Below the pieces are notes generated by a model, which searched no databases, was not told the DNA's origin, and saw only the letters and a list, made by a program, of their open reading frames with translations. The translations under genes and the position numbers were made by a program. A DNA stretch of 64,000 nucleotides from Pseudoalteromonas citrea (GTDB lineage: Bacteria; Pseudomonadota; Gammaproteobacteria; Enterobacterales; Alteromonadaceae), in assembly GCF_000238375.3 (NCBI RefSeq), contig NZ_AHBZ03000027.1, positions 248,001 to 312,000 on the forward strand. The letters run 5' to 3'. Position 1 is the first letter of the stretch; every line of letters starts with the position of its first letter. Below are positions 26,341 through 35,133 of the stretch, piece after piece.

Positions 26341-27137
26341 TATCCTTCCTTAATCTTTTTAAGTCTTTGTGCAAGTTTGAGCGCATTGCTGCTAAGTTGG
26401 TCAGCTTTGACTAGCGCAAGTTGATCTATATATTCAACCAGTTTTGCATGTTTCTCACTGTAAGGAGCATTCGTTTTGTACGACTCCCATGCATCTGCGT
26501 GGTAAACAGCTAACACCATACCCAGTTCTACTTTGTCACCGACAAGTGAACGTCGTAAATCAAGGTTTTGTTCAGGTTTTACATTGTCATGATAAAGCGC
26601 ATCCAGAGCGAGTTGCTTTGCACTATCTAACAGAGGGGAGTTGTATTTACCGACAAGTAGAGTCGTAAGATACTCAATTGAGTCTAAGCGTTGCCTTTCT
26701 TGAACAAGATCTAGCTCTTTCTCATTAACATCTTTAAGTAAAATCTTACGACTTGCATCAACTAATTTTGTTTCATACATTAGTTGGGCGAGTCTATCTT
26801 TGTCAGCGATACTCATCAGTGGCTTGTTGGATAACTCCATAAACTCTTTAAACTCTGGAGTTACTTTTCTCCATTCAAGTTTATTTTCTTCTACTCTATT
26901 TTCACGAATTGTGGTGTCAATTTGAGAGTTTGTAACGTTACCGGCGATTTCATTCATACCTTCACTAGGCGTGGAAGAAGGCTCCTCAGACGTTATTGAC
27001 AACTCTGTCTTATGCAGAACTGTAGAACTTGACGTATTGGCTGTCACAAGATGATCTTCGTCAGGGTTATTATCCATGACCAAAAAAACTATCAATGCGA
27101 CAGCTGTAACTGCTAACACCTTAAAAAGTGATTTCAA
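26340..27137 (-). CDS. Membrane-anchored helical protein of unknown function
   Basis: A 265-residue protein with one N-terminal TM helix (about residues 5-21). A Ser/Thr/Glu-rich linker (about 30-85) and a largely helical domain with many charged residues follow (for example LVQERQRLDSIEYL). No catalytic motif or known family was recognised. It is translationally coupled to the chimera gene downstream. It could be an adaptor or assembly factor for the exported family. Confidence 0.6.
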   Translation of the reverse strand: MKSLFKVLAVTAVALIVFLVMDNNPDEDHLVTANTSSSTVLHKTELSITSEEPSSTPSEGMNEIAGNVTNSQIDTTIRENRVEENKLEWRKVTPEFKEFMELSNKPLMSIADKDRLAQLMYETKLVDASRKILLKDVNEKELDLVQERQRLDSIEYLTTLLVGKYNSPLLDSAKQLALDALYHDNVKPEQNLDLRRSLVGDKVELGMVLAVYHADAWESYKTNAPYSEKHAKLVEYIDQLALVKADQLSSNALKLAQRLKKIKEG

Positions 27138-27153
27138 TTTAACCTCCCTTTAT

Positions 27154-27173
27154 AAGCAGGCCGAAGCCTGCTT
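27154..27173 (-). terminator. Intraoperon hairpin after the Hint gene
   Basis: AAGCAGGC and GCCTGCTT form an 8-bp stem with a TTCG loop when read on the - strand, followed by TATAAA. It lies between the Hint gene at 27182 and the gene at 26340-27137. It may end or attenuate the upstream pair's transcript. Confidence 0.6.
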
Positions 27174-27181
27174 TAATTCAA

Positions 27182-28048
27182 TTAGATCAAATCACCTGGT
27201 AAACTATCGCGTAACAATAATCTGTTAACATGATTAGCACCGGTATTTTGATAGTACATTGAACCAGAAAGGAAGCCTTGTGCAACAACGATTTGGCCGT
27301 TTAAGATAACACCCTCTTCACCATCTGAATCAGGGCGAACATTGTAAACCTTGCCAAAGAATTCGACTTCTTCGATTGATGTGATTTCATCGAATTCGCC
27401 ATTTTCAGCAATTAGTGAATCGCCAATTTGAATATCTTCTGCATTTTTCATGTGACCCGTTGACAATATGAGTGGGTGGTTTAGTGTAACTTTTAATGAA
27501 CCACCATTTTTTGTCTTGAGCTCTAGGATACGATGTACAACGTCTGTTATAGATTCACTATACGCGTCGATATTGCGAACTGTGTAAGAGATATTGTCTA
27601 GGTTTGCATCATCATCCAATGTTACGATGCGGCTAACACTACGAGAAAATGCATCATAAATAGCCAATTCACCTTCAGCAAATAGTAGCTTTTGATCTGG
27701 CGTATAACATGAAGAAAGACATGTGATCATCGAGGTGTATCCATTTAGGCCACATGCACTACCTTTAGCCGTTGGAGCACGGAACCAAGCGTCAAAATTA
27801 CCTGGTTTATAAAAGCTTGGGTAATATACACGAGACCGACGGTTTCCCCAGTCATCATTTATGTTGTAGTCATATGTACGCGCAGAAATGTGCTTACATT
27901 GAAGAGCCCAGTCATTACGACCAACACCTGCGCCTGTGCTAATTGAATCATCTTCACAGCGCTGCTCAATACGAACAGGATCTAGTGCAAAAGCAAAATC
28001 TGATACCAAAACTAGTGCTGCCGAAGCGGCTAATATTTTAAGTTTCAT
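27182..28048 (-). CDS. Exported RC/GRNDWA-domain protein with C-terminal Hint domain (copy A)
   Basis: A 288-residue protein. After a signal peptide (to about FAFA) comes a four-cysteine domain (C31, C51, C99, C110; VGRNDWALQC and SARTYDYNINDDWG). The Hint domain begins at C114 (CYTPDQKLLFAEGE), contains the block VTLNHPLILSTGHMKNA with the T-x-x-H histidine at 191, and has a GKVYNV strand. It ends VVAQGFLSGSMYYQN and NRLLLRDSLP. Hint domains cleave or rearrange the peptide bond before the Cys, so the N-terminal domain may be released or attached to a nucleophile. It starts 14 nt after the eight-cysteine gene. Confidence 0.78.
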   Translation of the reverse strand: MKLKILAASAALVLVSDFAFALDPVRIEQRCEDDSISTGAGVGRNDWALQCKHISARTYDYNINDDWGNRRSRVYYPSFYKPGNFDAWFRAPTAKGSACGLNGYTSMITCLSSCYTPDQKLLFAEGELAIYDAFSRSVSRIVTLDDDANLDNISYTVRNIDAYSESITDVVHRILELKTKNGGSLKVTLNHPLILSTGHMKNAEDIQIGDSLIAENGEFDEITSIEEVEFFGKVYNVRPDSDGEEGVILNGQIVVAQGFLSGSMYYQNTGANHVNRLLLRDSLPGDLI

Positions 28049-28062
28049 AATAAAAGTCCTTT

Positions 28063-28896
28063 TTAGTTAGTGAATAGTGAACAAGAATAGTTACCAATTA
28101 AGCCACCATGATTACTGCTGAACAAAGGCACTAGATCATAATCACGTAGGTAGTTGTAGTCATAAGCTGAGATTTTACCTTGTGATAACGATTGCTGTCT
28201 GAATACTTCACATGCGCCAGCGTCAATGGTTGCTTTTTTTGGTACCGTGTATGAACAAGAAACATTTTTGTAATCAGTATTACCATTTAAGTCAAAGTAG
28301 GCTTCTTGACTCTTATTGTTGATTGTATATCTGATGTTTGCTTCACCTGGCCATAACTCGTCAGGTACGCGGTTTACAGCGGTCATGTTGGTACCAACAA
28401 TGTCAGTGTTCACAACATTGCCGCTACCATATTTAACATCGATCTTCATTAGTAATGAGTCGTGAGTTTCTTTAGCATAACAAGATAGTGTATTGTTGTT
28501 CTTGTTTTGCATACACTGTGACCAAGCGTTTACGATAGTGTCGCTTGCTTTTTGAATTAGCACATGTGACGCTTTACTATCTTCATATGAACGGTCATCT
28601 TGAGAGCAATGCTCTTTTTTCCATTCTTTAACGTTACCACCGCCGCCGCCAAAGCTGAAAATACCGATAACATCTAAAGACAGGTTACCACCAGCGTCGC
28701 CCTTGCTGTACTCTGAGCTACAAACCCACTTTTTAAGCGCAATTTTTGACTCAAAATTTAAGGTTTGTTCGTAGTTATCAAAAACACCACCAGCAAGAAT
28801 GGCATTACAGCTTTCATATTGATCTGCAGCATGTGCTGATATAGAAGCAACTACAGAAGATAATAAAAGGGGTAAAATATAGCTTTTATTTTTCAC
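28063..28896 (-). CDS. Exported eight-cysteine protein paired with a Hint protein (copy A)
   Basis: A 277-residue secreted or periplasmic protein with a signal peptide (to about SAHA). Cysteines at 30, 59, 97, 128, 139, 214, 229 and 272 suggest four disulfides. Motifs are YESCNAILA, KIALKKWVCSS, AWSQCMQ, VSCSY and the tail LSQGKISAYDYNYL with a final IGNYSC. A glycine run at 83-87 is specific to this copy. The same domain forms the tip of the lipoproteins at 20238 and 21852. It heads an operon with the Hint gene. No known function was recognised. Confidence 0.75.
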   Translation of the reverse strand: MKNKSYILPLLLSSVVASISAHAADQYESCNAILAGGVFDNYEQTLNFESKIALKKWVCSSEYSKGDAGGNLSLDVIGIFSFGGGGGNVKEWKKEHCSQDDRSYEDSKASHVLIQKASDTIVNAWSQCMQNKNNNTLSCYAKETHDSLLMKIDVKYGSGNVVNTDIVGTNMTAVNRVPDELWPGEANIRYTINNKSQEAYFDLNGNTDYKNVSCSYTVPKKATIDAGACEVFRQQSLSQGKISAYDYNYLRDYDLVPLFSSNHGGLIGNYSCSLFTN

Positions 28897-29790
28897 GATA
28901 AATTTCCATTTATAAATTTAAAATGCAAATGTCATGCATTGTTTATTATTTAATAAAACACTGACATTCCTGATTTCCTTGTTGGCTCGAATAGAGGGTT
29001 TAAATATAAAAGCCAACGAGTAGATGTTAACTATGCGGTTTTGGTTTTGCAATATGGTTTTTTAAAGGCTTATTTTTGTATTATTTTGTTTTTGTTTACA
29101 TTTGATTTTTGGGTTTTGTTTTTTTATAAATTGCATTTTTTAATTTTTGTGTTTGGTTTTTTTTGTTTTTTTTGTAGCTCCATGTATAAAAGGCTTATTT
29201 TGTTTTTTTTAGCGTTTTTTTTAGCGTTTTTTGTTTTTTCTCATTTCTACTTTTCTTTTTTTTGTGTTGGTTTTGATTTTTTTATTCAGGAAATTGAAAG
29301 GTTGTAAATTAATAATTTTATTTTTTTTTTTTTTTGCTTCTCAGTTTTCTGTTTTTTTAATAGTCTCTTTCTGATCTTGAGGGCGGGGATGCATTCAAAT
29401 CTATTGAATTAGCAATAGTAATAATAACTTAGAATTGTAAAATCCTTGAATTACAAACTTGAGTGATTTTCAATGTAATTAAACCCTTTGATATGGTTTG
29501 TTTTATTTTTGTTTTTAATTGTAGTTTTTTAGATCTCACAACCTCCCTTGGAGGGCTGTGTTTTTTTATTTAACACTTTACTTTTTAGGTTTTTCTTGGT
29601 TGTTAACGATCTTAATACTTTCAAGTCGGTTTGTGGGTGTGGTGCAAAGTGCTTTTAGTTTGGGCTATCTCAGAATTTAGAAGGTAGGTAGTTTTATTGG
29701 TTTTTTTTAATTGCTCATATGATAAATAAACCCCGATATAAGTCGGGGTTTATAATTAATCATAGGTAGGCTGGATTTACCTAATTAACA
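28897..29790. other. Strongly T-rich (A-rich on the - strand) gene-free interval
   Basis: About 890 bp without a credible gene. From 29041 to 29360 the + strand is extremely T-rich, with many long T runs and almost no C. An 88-codon open frame at 29041-29307 encodes almost only Phe, Leu and Tyr and is a composition artefact. On the - strand this is a long A-rich region before the operon starting at 28896. Its right end holds the terminator of the upstream operon (29728-29751). Confidence 0.6.
29728..29751 (-). terminator. Rho-independent terminator of the second Hint operon
   Basis: AAACCCCGA and TCGGGGTTT form a 9-bp stem with loop TATAAG. On the - strand it is followed by TATTTATC. It lies 39 nt after the Hint gene ending at 29791. 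Confidence 0.8.
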
Positions 29791-30660
29791 CTAAATTAAA
29801 TCGTCAGGTAATGTATCACGTAGAAGGTATTTATTTACGTGGTTAAAACCGGTGTTCTGATAATACATGGAACCAGACAAAAAGCCTTGTGCCACAACAA
29901 TTTGGCCATTTAAAATAACTTCATGCTCACCATTTGAATTTGGCTCTACATTATATACTTTTCCAAAGAATTCAATTTCTTCAATTGCGGTTATTTCGTC
30001 AAACTCTCCACTTTCGGCTATCAGTGAGTCACCAATTTGAATGTCTTCCGCATTTCTCATTTGTCCAGTCGATAAGAGCAGTGGGTGATTAGGCGTTACT
30101 TTTAGAGAACCACCACTTTTCGTTTTTACAACCAAGATATCGTGTACAACCTCGACGAGGGATTCACTATATGCTTTAAGATCTCTAACTGTATAAGTGA
30201 TATTATCGAGGCTTGCATCGTCATCTAAGGTAACAATCTTACTTACTTTTCGAGTAAAAGCGTCAAAGATTGCCAGTTCTCCTTCAGCAAATAAGAGCTT
30301 TTGGTCTGGTGTGTAACATGATGCCTGGCAAGTCACATTTGGAAAGTAACCTGCTGGTACATTGCAAGAGGCATTTGCTGTGGTTGGCGCGATCCAGCCT
30401 TGGGTATGATCCCACCCTTTTATAAAGGTTGGATAAATAGGTCTCGCTCGTGGTCGACCATAATCATCAGTCACATAAAAATCATGAGTTCTTGGTGAAA
30501 TTACCCCACATGCTTTGGCCCAATTATTGCGACCTGTAGCTTGAGAAACATTCAGAGAGTCAGTTTCACATCTTTTATTAACACCGACAACCTGTGCTTG
30601 AGCGGCTATGCTGGTTAAAACTGTAACTGCGGTTGATAGTACTATTAGCTTTAATTTCAT
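29791..30660 (-). CDS. Exported RC/GRNDWA-domain protein with C-terminal Hint domain (copy B)
   Basis: A 289-residue paralog of the protein at 27182. It has a signal peptide (to about AAQAQ), a four-cysteine domain (C31, C51, C99, C111; TGRNNWAKAC and SPRTHDFYVTDDYG) and a Hint domain starting at C115 (CYTPDQKLLFAEGE) with VTPNHPLLL. The Hint half is far more conserved than the N-terminal half, as expected if a fixed processing domain carries variable heads. ATG at 30660 is chosen because AAGGAAAA precedes it; a longer frame overlaps the upstream gene. It starts 10 nt after the eight-cysteine gene. Confidence 0.78.
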   Translation of the reverse strand: MKLKLIVLSTAVTVLTSIAAQAQVVGVNKRCETDSLNVSQATGRNNWAKACGVISPRTHDFYVTDDYGRPRARPIYPTFIKGWDHTQGWIAPTTANASCNVPAGYFPNVTCQASCYTPDQKLLFAEGELAIFDAFTRKVSKIVTLDDDASLDNITYTVRDLKAYSESLVEVVHDILVVKTKSGGSLKVTPNHPLLLSTGQMRNAEDIQIGDSLIAESGEFDEITAIEEIEFFGKVYNVEPNSNGEHEVILNGQIVVAQGFLSGSMYYQNTGFNHVNKYLLRDTLPDDLI

Positions 30661-30670
30661 CTTATTTTCC

Positions 30671-31504
30671 TTATTGTATGAAGCCATCGCAGGTAAACAT
30701 TCCTATAAGACGACCATCCAAGTAGTCAAATAAAGGCACCTTGTCATGTTCTTTCATATATTCGTATTCGCGTGCTGAGATTTTGTCTTGTATGAAAGAT
30801 TGCTTTCGAAATACTTCGCATGCTTCTCTTTCAATTGTGGGTCTAGAAGGAAGTGAATATGAGCAAGACACTGGACCTTTATCATCATTTCCGTTTAATT
30901 CAAAATATGAGTCAGTGTTTTTGTCATTTATTTGGTAGCGAATACTTGTTAAGCCTTGCTTGATGATTGTAGGTTCGTCTGATTCAGGTGTAAGGTTAGT
31001 CGTGTAATTCGTCACGTCTACTAAGTCACCATTAAGAGACTTGACATCGATATTCACGACAAGTGCATTACCAGCTTGTTCGGCATGACATGTGAGAGGT
31101 GTATCGTTGACTTCTTGCATACATTGAGACCACGCTGATACTGTGCTGGCGCTAGCGGATTGGATCAATGCATGAGTTGCTTGGCTGCCTTGATATGATT
31201 TGTCATCGTCTGAGCAATTTTCATTTTTCCAGTTATTAAGGCCACCAACGTGCCCATCCACAGAGAAAATACGTGCTGCGTCTTTCGCTAAATTGCGTGC
31301 GGGATCATCAGAACTAAAGTCTGAACTACAAACCCATTTCTTTAGCGCTATCTTGGTTCTGAAAAACATTGTGTTTTCATAAACATTTAAAGCATTATGG
31401 GCGAGAATAGCATTACAGCTTTCATATTGCTCGGCTGCTGATGCCTGGATGGTAGCCGTTGCGCATGTTAATGCAAACGGCAAAATATAAAGTTTGTTTT
31501 TCAC
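30671..31504 (-). CDS. Exported eight-cysteine protein paired with a Hint protein (copy B)
   Basis: A 277-residue paralog of the protein at 28063, identical in length and in all eight cysteine positions (30, 59, 97, 128, 139, 214, 229, 272). It has a signal peptide (to about IQASA), YESCNAILA, KIALKKWVCSS, AWSQCMQ, VSCSY, and the tail FIQDKISAREYEYM with IGMFTC. The loops have diverged widely. It is the first gene of a two-gene operon, so the pairing with a Hint protein is seen twice, which argues for joint function. Confidence 0.75.
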   Translation of the reverse strand: MKNKLYILPFALTCATATIQASAAEQYESCNAILAHNALNVYENTMFFRTKIALKKWVCSSDFSSDDPARNLAKDAARIFSVDGHVGGLNNWKNENCSDDDKSYQGSQATHALIQSASASTVSAWSQCMQEVNDTPLTCHAEQAGNALVVNIDVKSLNGDLVDVTNYTTNLTPESDEPTIIKQGLTSIRYQINDKNTDSYFELNGNDDKGPVSCSYSLPSRPTIEREACEVFRKQSFIQDKISAREYEYMKEHDKVPLFDYLDGRLIGMFTCDGFIQ

Positions 31505-32388
31505 GCTTAATTTCCATTTAAATAATTAAATAAAATGCCTTGACTATTTAACCTTTAGTTTCGACATCCTTGAATTAAAGATTGGACTTACTTTGCATAG
31601 TGAATTTGTCATAAATGCGGTTTTAATCCAACATGAGTATGTTAACTTTTAGTATTCAAGCTGGCAACTTCTTGCTTTCAATTGATTTTCTTTTTTGTTT
31701 TGTTTTTCTTCATAAAGCATTGCTTTTATTGGGTTTTTAGTTTGGCAGTAATGTATTTTTTGGGATGGATTTACTGTATGTTATTGAGTGTTATTGTTAT
31801 TTAATTAAATTATTTCACAATCGTTGTTATTTATGAATATCTTTAATTTACGTTGTTTGAATAATTTTTTTTTAGAGGGAGGTTCTAAGTAGTATAATCA
31901 GCTATGTTTTTATTTGGTTTTTTTGATAGGCCTCTCTACCCTGTTATTTTAAATAATTAACCCTCCCATAGTTAGTGCGTTAAAAAATAGAATAGTACCA
32001 TTTTACAATAGGAAAATACTAAATTTACGAAGTGCCTGGTTTTTAAATAGCTATTTAAACAGCGTGCTAGGGGGTGGCCAGTTGCTATGATTTTAAAATT
32101 TTAGGTGTTGTTGGTTAAATGCTTATCAAAGGTAATGTTAAATATTTCGATGAGGAAAGGTGGGGCAAATACTTAATTTTTATTTGAATGGTTAAATGAC
32201 TACTATCGTTGGTGTAATGGGTACATTAAATGTGTGATTATAATTTGCGCATTGAATGTGTAATTATAATGGGTACATTAAGTGCGTGATTATAATGGGT
32301 GTATCAATTTTGTTGCTTGAATGGGTACGTTAATGCTGTTCATTATGGTATCTTGTTGTTTTATTAGTAAGTGATTGATGGTTTATTC
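31505..32388. other. AT-rich interval before the small lipoprotein gene
   Basis: About 880 bp with no gene. The left half is T-rich on the + strand and forms the A-rich leader of the operon starting at 31504, like the region before 28896. The right end carries five copies of a 26-bp repeat (32213-32342). Nothing else was identified. Confidence 0.5.
32213..32342 (+). repeat. Five 26-bp tandem repeats with TATAAT cores
   Basis: Five head-to-tail units start at 32213, 32239, 32265, 32291 and 32317 with an exact 26-bp period. The consensus begins TATAATGGGTACATTAA; units 2, 4 and 5 are diverged. The first half of each unit resembles a -10 box followed by a GGTACATT element. The array ends 46 bp before the lipoprotein start codon and may form its promoter or bind a regulator in phase. 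Confidence 0.8.
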
Positions 32389-32856
32389 ATGGAGAACAGA
32401 TTTATTACGGTTATTGCTTTAATGGTTTTTCTATCTGGATGTGCGCAAAGAACGCTTAATATTAGTGATGAAAAGGGTGTGGTTGTCGGTGAATGTGTCG
32501 CTGGGTTTGATTGGCATTTTTATGGCTTAGATGACTCTATTGATTACATGCTTTATGAGTGTGCAAAAAACGCTTTGGCAAAAGGGTTCACAATCGATGA
32601 GCCACGGTTATTAACTCTGGACTTTTCTCTCCCTCAATTGCCCAAAGGTCTCTCATGGAATAAAAAGAGGGCGATGGCTCAGTTTCATGAAGGAAACATA
32701 ACCGAAAGAAAGTTAGGTTATATTTTAGCAAGTATAGAAAACGATTATACGAAGGTCGCTTGGGCTATTGAAGATGACTTGGCCAGTGGTAACATCACTG
32801 AGCAGCAGTACAAAGTAATAATAGAGCAGGCTAAACGTGTGTGGCTTGGAGAATAA
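32389..32856 (+). CDS. Small lipoprotein with SHOCT-like helical tail
   Basis: A 155-residue lipoprotein with lipobox LSGCA (MVFLSGCAQ). ATG at 32389 is preferred over an upstream GTG at 32371. The C-terminal part has two motifs of the form GNITERK and GNITEQQY, each in a helical context like short SHOCT segments. These recall the GKISxxxY tail of the accessory cluster next door, though similarity is slight. No known family is assigned. It lies behind the 26-bp repeat array. Confidence 0.6.
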   Translation: MENRFITVIALMVFLSGCAQRTLNISDEKGVVVGECVAGFDWHFYGLDDSIDYMLYECAKNALAKGFTIDEPRLLTLDFSLPQLPKGLSWNKKRAMAQFHEGNITERKLGYILASIENDYTKVAWAIEDDLASGNITEQQYKVIIEQAKRVWLGE

Positions 32857-32969
32857 TGCAGACCGTGTATTGTTAACGTTAGCTCACCCTTATAGTGTGT
32901 GTAAATTGGGCCTGTAATGGATTCGGATGATGATAGACTTAAGCGACTTATTAAAATTAAGAGTAAACC

Positions 32970-33353
32970 ATGAGTAATAATAACGGTACACAGATGTCAG
33001 ATATAGAAGTAGCGACCCAAGAAGTGGTTGACCGTCAACTTGAAGCTTATAATAACCGAGATATTGCGGCATTTGCTGCGACCTATCATGATGATGTTGA
33101 AATTCATGAATTCCCTGGTGGGTTGCGCTTTAAAGGTAAAGAGACGTTAATAACTACCTATGGCCCCAAGTTTGCCAGCTTAAAACGTTTACATGCAGTG
33201 TCGCTCACCCGTATTATAAATAACAATATACTGGTTGATCATGAACTGGCTGAGTCGTGCAGTGAAGATCCTAAGGTAGTTGACCGCAGTATACGCGTTA
33301 TCGCATCTTATGAAGTGATCGATGGCTTGATAAAGCGCGTGGTCTTTATGTAA
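32970..33353 (+). CDS. NTF2-like / SnoaL-fold protein
   Basis: A 127-residue cytoplasmic protein of the NTF2 fold. The typical pattern is VVDRQLEAYNNRDIAAFAATYHDDVEIHEFPGG with a following FKGKETLITTYG. Members are small cone-shaped enzymes or ligand-binding proteins. No catalytic role can be assigned. It is a single gene with ATG at 32970. Confidence 0.8.
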   Translation: MSNNNGTQMSDIEVATQEVVDRQLEAYNNRDIAAFAATYHDDVEIHEFPGGLRFKGKETLITTYGPKFASLKRLHAVSLTRIINNNILVDHELAESCSEDPKVVDRSIRVIASYEVIDGLIKRVVFM

Positions 33354-33826
33354 TCCATATCTTCGCCTAAATGGGTAAGTTATGTTTATTCGATATGAAC
33401 AGGTAATTCAGTTTGCTTCTTCTCGCTTGGCTCACAGGTAAACAGTCAATATCTCAGATTTTAACTGCTCGGTGTTCAGCGTTTGAGCAGTTAAACTTAA
33501 AAGTGAAAAAAATCAGTAATGTGATATTTTTCGCTCCGGCCTCCCACAGCATTTAACGACAACTGTACAGTACATTAACAGTGGTTGCTTATACCGCTGA
33601 TCTCTCGTCATTTTCTAGCTTAGAAATTGCTGAAAGATGGTGTTTGTAATGAACGCTAACTTACAGAATAACTGCAATATCATCACAAATTTAATCTCCT
33701 TTAAACTTACATAAACAGTTCTATTACAAGCATCGACACTATGCAAAAAGTGCTTATTTGTACCGAATGCTATTGTAAGCTAACCTTGCGCACCTTTTTG
33801 TGTCTACCCTCTGGAAATTCAATTTA
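33354..33826. other. Intergenic region with a hairpin before the porin gene
   Basis: This 473-bp stretch has no gene. TTTAACTGCTC at 33460-33470 pairs perfectly with GAGCAGTTAAA at 33485-33495 across a 14-nt loop and may end the NTF2-like transcript, although no T-tract follows. The right part must hold the porin promoter. Confidence 0.5.
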
Positions 33827-35059
33827 ATGTCACGCAGTACACGTTATATGGCTCGGCTAATTAGCGCTTCTTTTCTCTGTTCATCTTCTGTTTATGCTAC
33901 AGCATCTGAGCTTGACTCCCTTAAGCTACAAATCGAACAGCTAGAAAAACAAGTGTCAAATATCAAAACCAAAGAAACTGGTTTGAATAAAGGCTCACCA
34001 GAAGGCATTCATGTTGGAGGCGCGATACGGTTTAATTACAGTATGACCTCTTATGATGACGATGCTGAAAACCGCGGTGGTGATATTGATTTTGATTTGG
34101 TGCGCTTCAATTTCTCTGGTGATGTGGCAGACATTGGCATTAATGCTGAGATTCGCTTTTTAGATTATATGCGTGTTGTTAAATATGCCTATATTGATCA
34201 TGAGTTTGCGTCAAACTGGGAAGCTCAACTTGGACTAGCACCAGTGCCATTTGGTAACACGCCACATGGCTCACACTCTTATTTTATGAGTCCGAATTAT
34301 TTTGTCGGTCTTGAAGAGGATTATGATTTAGGGCTGGTGTTCAATCGACAATTGCATGATAACTGGCGGCTTGACCTTGGTTTTTTTAAAAATGATGATC
34401 ACGGTGGCATAGACGGTGGGGCGCAAGACCGAGAAGACAGGTATTCAGTCGACATAATGGGTGCTCGTTCAAAAAATGAGGGGGTATTTGATGCGCCAAA
34501 CCAAAAGCTCGCGGAATATAATACCTTTATTGGGCGCTATGCCTACCAGTTTGATCATCAATTTGCTAACACACAAGTTGGATTTTCAATGCTCCATGGC
34601 GGCTTGCACAATGGGATAACCAGCGAAGGTGATTACCAGGCATGGGCGGTGCATGTGTCGAGCCAAATTAAGCAATGGCACTTGCACTTTCAGCATACAC
34701 AATATGAGTATCAATTAGGTGATGTGCAGCAAATCGCCATTGGTGCGAATGCAATGTACGACACCATTTCCGCGGGTGCATCGTCTACTAATTTTGGTAT
34801 TGCGTATGATCTTAAAATGAAGATTGGTCTGATCACCGAGCTTAAGTTGTATAATGATTTTGGTATTGTTTATGATAAGGTCGATGAGACCAGTAATACG
34901 TGGATGAATATAACGGGTGCCTCGGTATCTGCGGGCGCGGTGTTTGCGTATATCGATTTAGTGCATGCGAAAAACCAACCATTTGTTGGTGGATCAATTG
35001 CAGGCAACAGTGATGATTTTGAACGACGCTTTAATATCAATATTGGCTATTATTTCTAA
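33827..35059 (+). CDS. Outer-membrane porin (phosphate-selective porin O/P-like)
   Basis: A beta-barrel porin of about 410 residues. A signal peptide lies within residues 1-28 and is followed by a coiled-coil segment (LDSLKLQIEQLEKQVSNIK), typical of porins with an N-terminal trimeric stalk. Amphipathic strands follow (VGGAIRFNYSM, IDFDLVRFNFSGDV, EAQLGLAPVPFG) and the protein ends in INIGYYF with a terminal Phe. The start is uncertain among GTG 33800, ATG 33827 and a later ATG. The substrate (phosphate or another anion) is not established. Confidence 0.78.
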   Translation: MSRSTRYMARLISASFLCSSSVYATASELDSLKLQIEQLEKQVSNIKTKETGLNKGSPEGIHVGGAIRFNYSMTSYDDDAENRGGDIDFDLVRFNFSGDVADIGINAEIRFLDYMRVVKYAYIDHEFASNWEAQLGLAPVPFGNTPHGSHSYFMSPNYFVGLEEDYDLGLVFNRQLHDNWRLDLGFFKNDDHGGIDGGAQDREDRYSVDIMGARSKNEGVFDAPNQKLAEYNTFIGRYAYQFDHQFANTQVGFSMLHGGLHNGITSEGDYQAWAVHVSSQIKQWHLHFQHTQYEYQLGDVQQIAIGANAMYDTISAGASSTNFGIAYDLKMKIGLITELKLYNDFGIVYDKVDETSNTWMNITGASVSAGAVFAYIDLVHAKNQPFVGGSIAGNSDDFERRFNINIGYYF

Positions 35060-35088
35060 TTAAAATTGTGCATATTAAATAAAAGTAG

Positions 35089-35122
35089 AAAGCCGCCTTA
35101 GTTTATTGAGGCGGCTTTTTTT
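35089..35122 (+). terminator. Rho-independent terminator of the porin gene
   Basis: AAAGCCGCCT and AGGCGGCTTT form a 10-bp stem with a T run of seven on the + strand, 30 nt after the porin stop. Confidence 0.9.
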
Positions 35123-35133
35123 GTATTAACTAA

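Noticed and set aside
29041-29307. 88-codon open frame rich in Phe, Leu and Tyr
   Set aside because: It reflects the extreme T content of this strand; no ribosome site, no plausible composition for a protein beyond hydrophobic runs.
24192-31504. Polymorphic toxin/immunity locus
   Set aside because: No known toxin domain, no immunity-sized cytoplasmic partner and no secretion marker was found, so the label would be unsupported.
32213-32342. 26-bp repeats as a CRISPR array
   Set aside because: Copies are directly adjacent with no spacer sequences.
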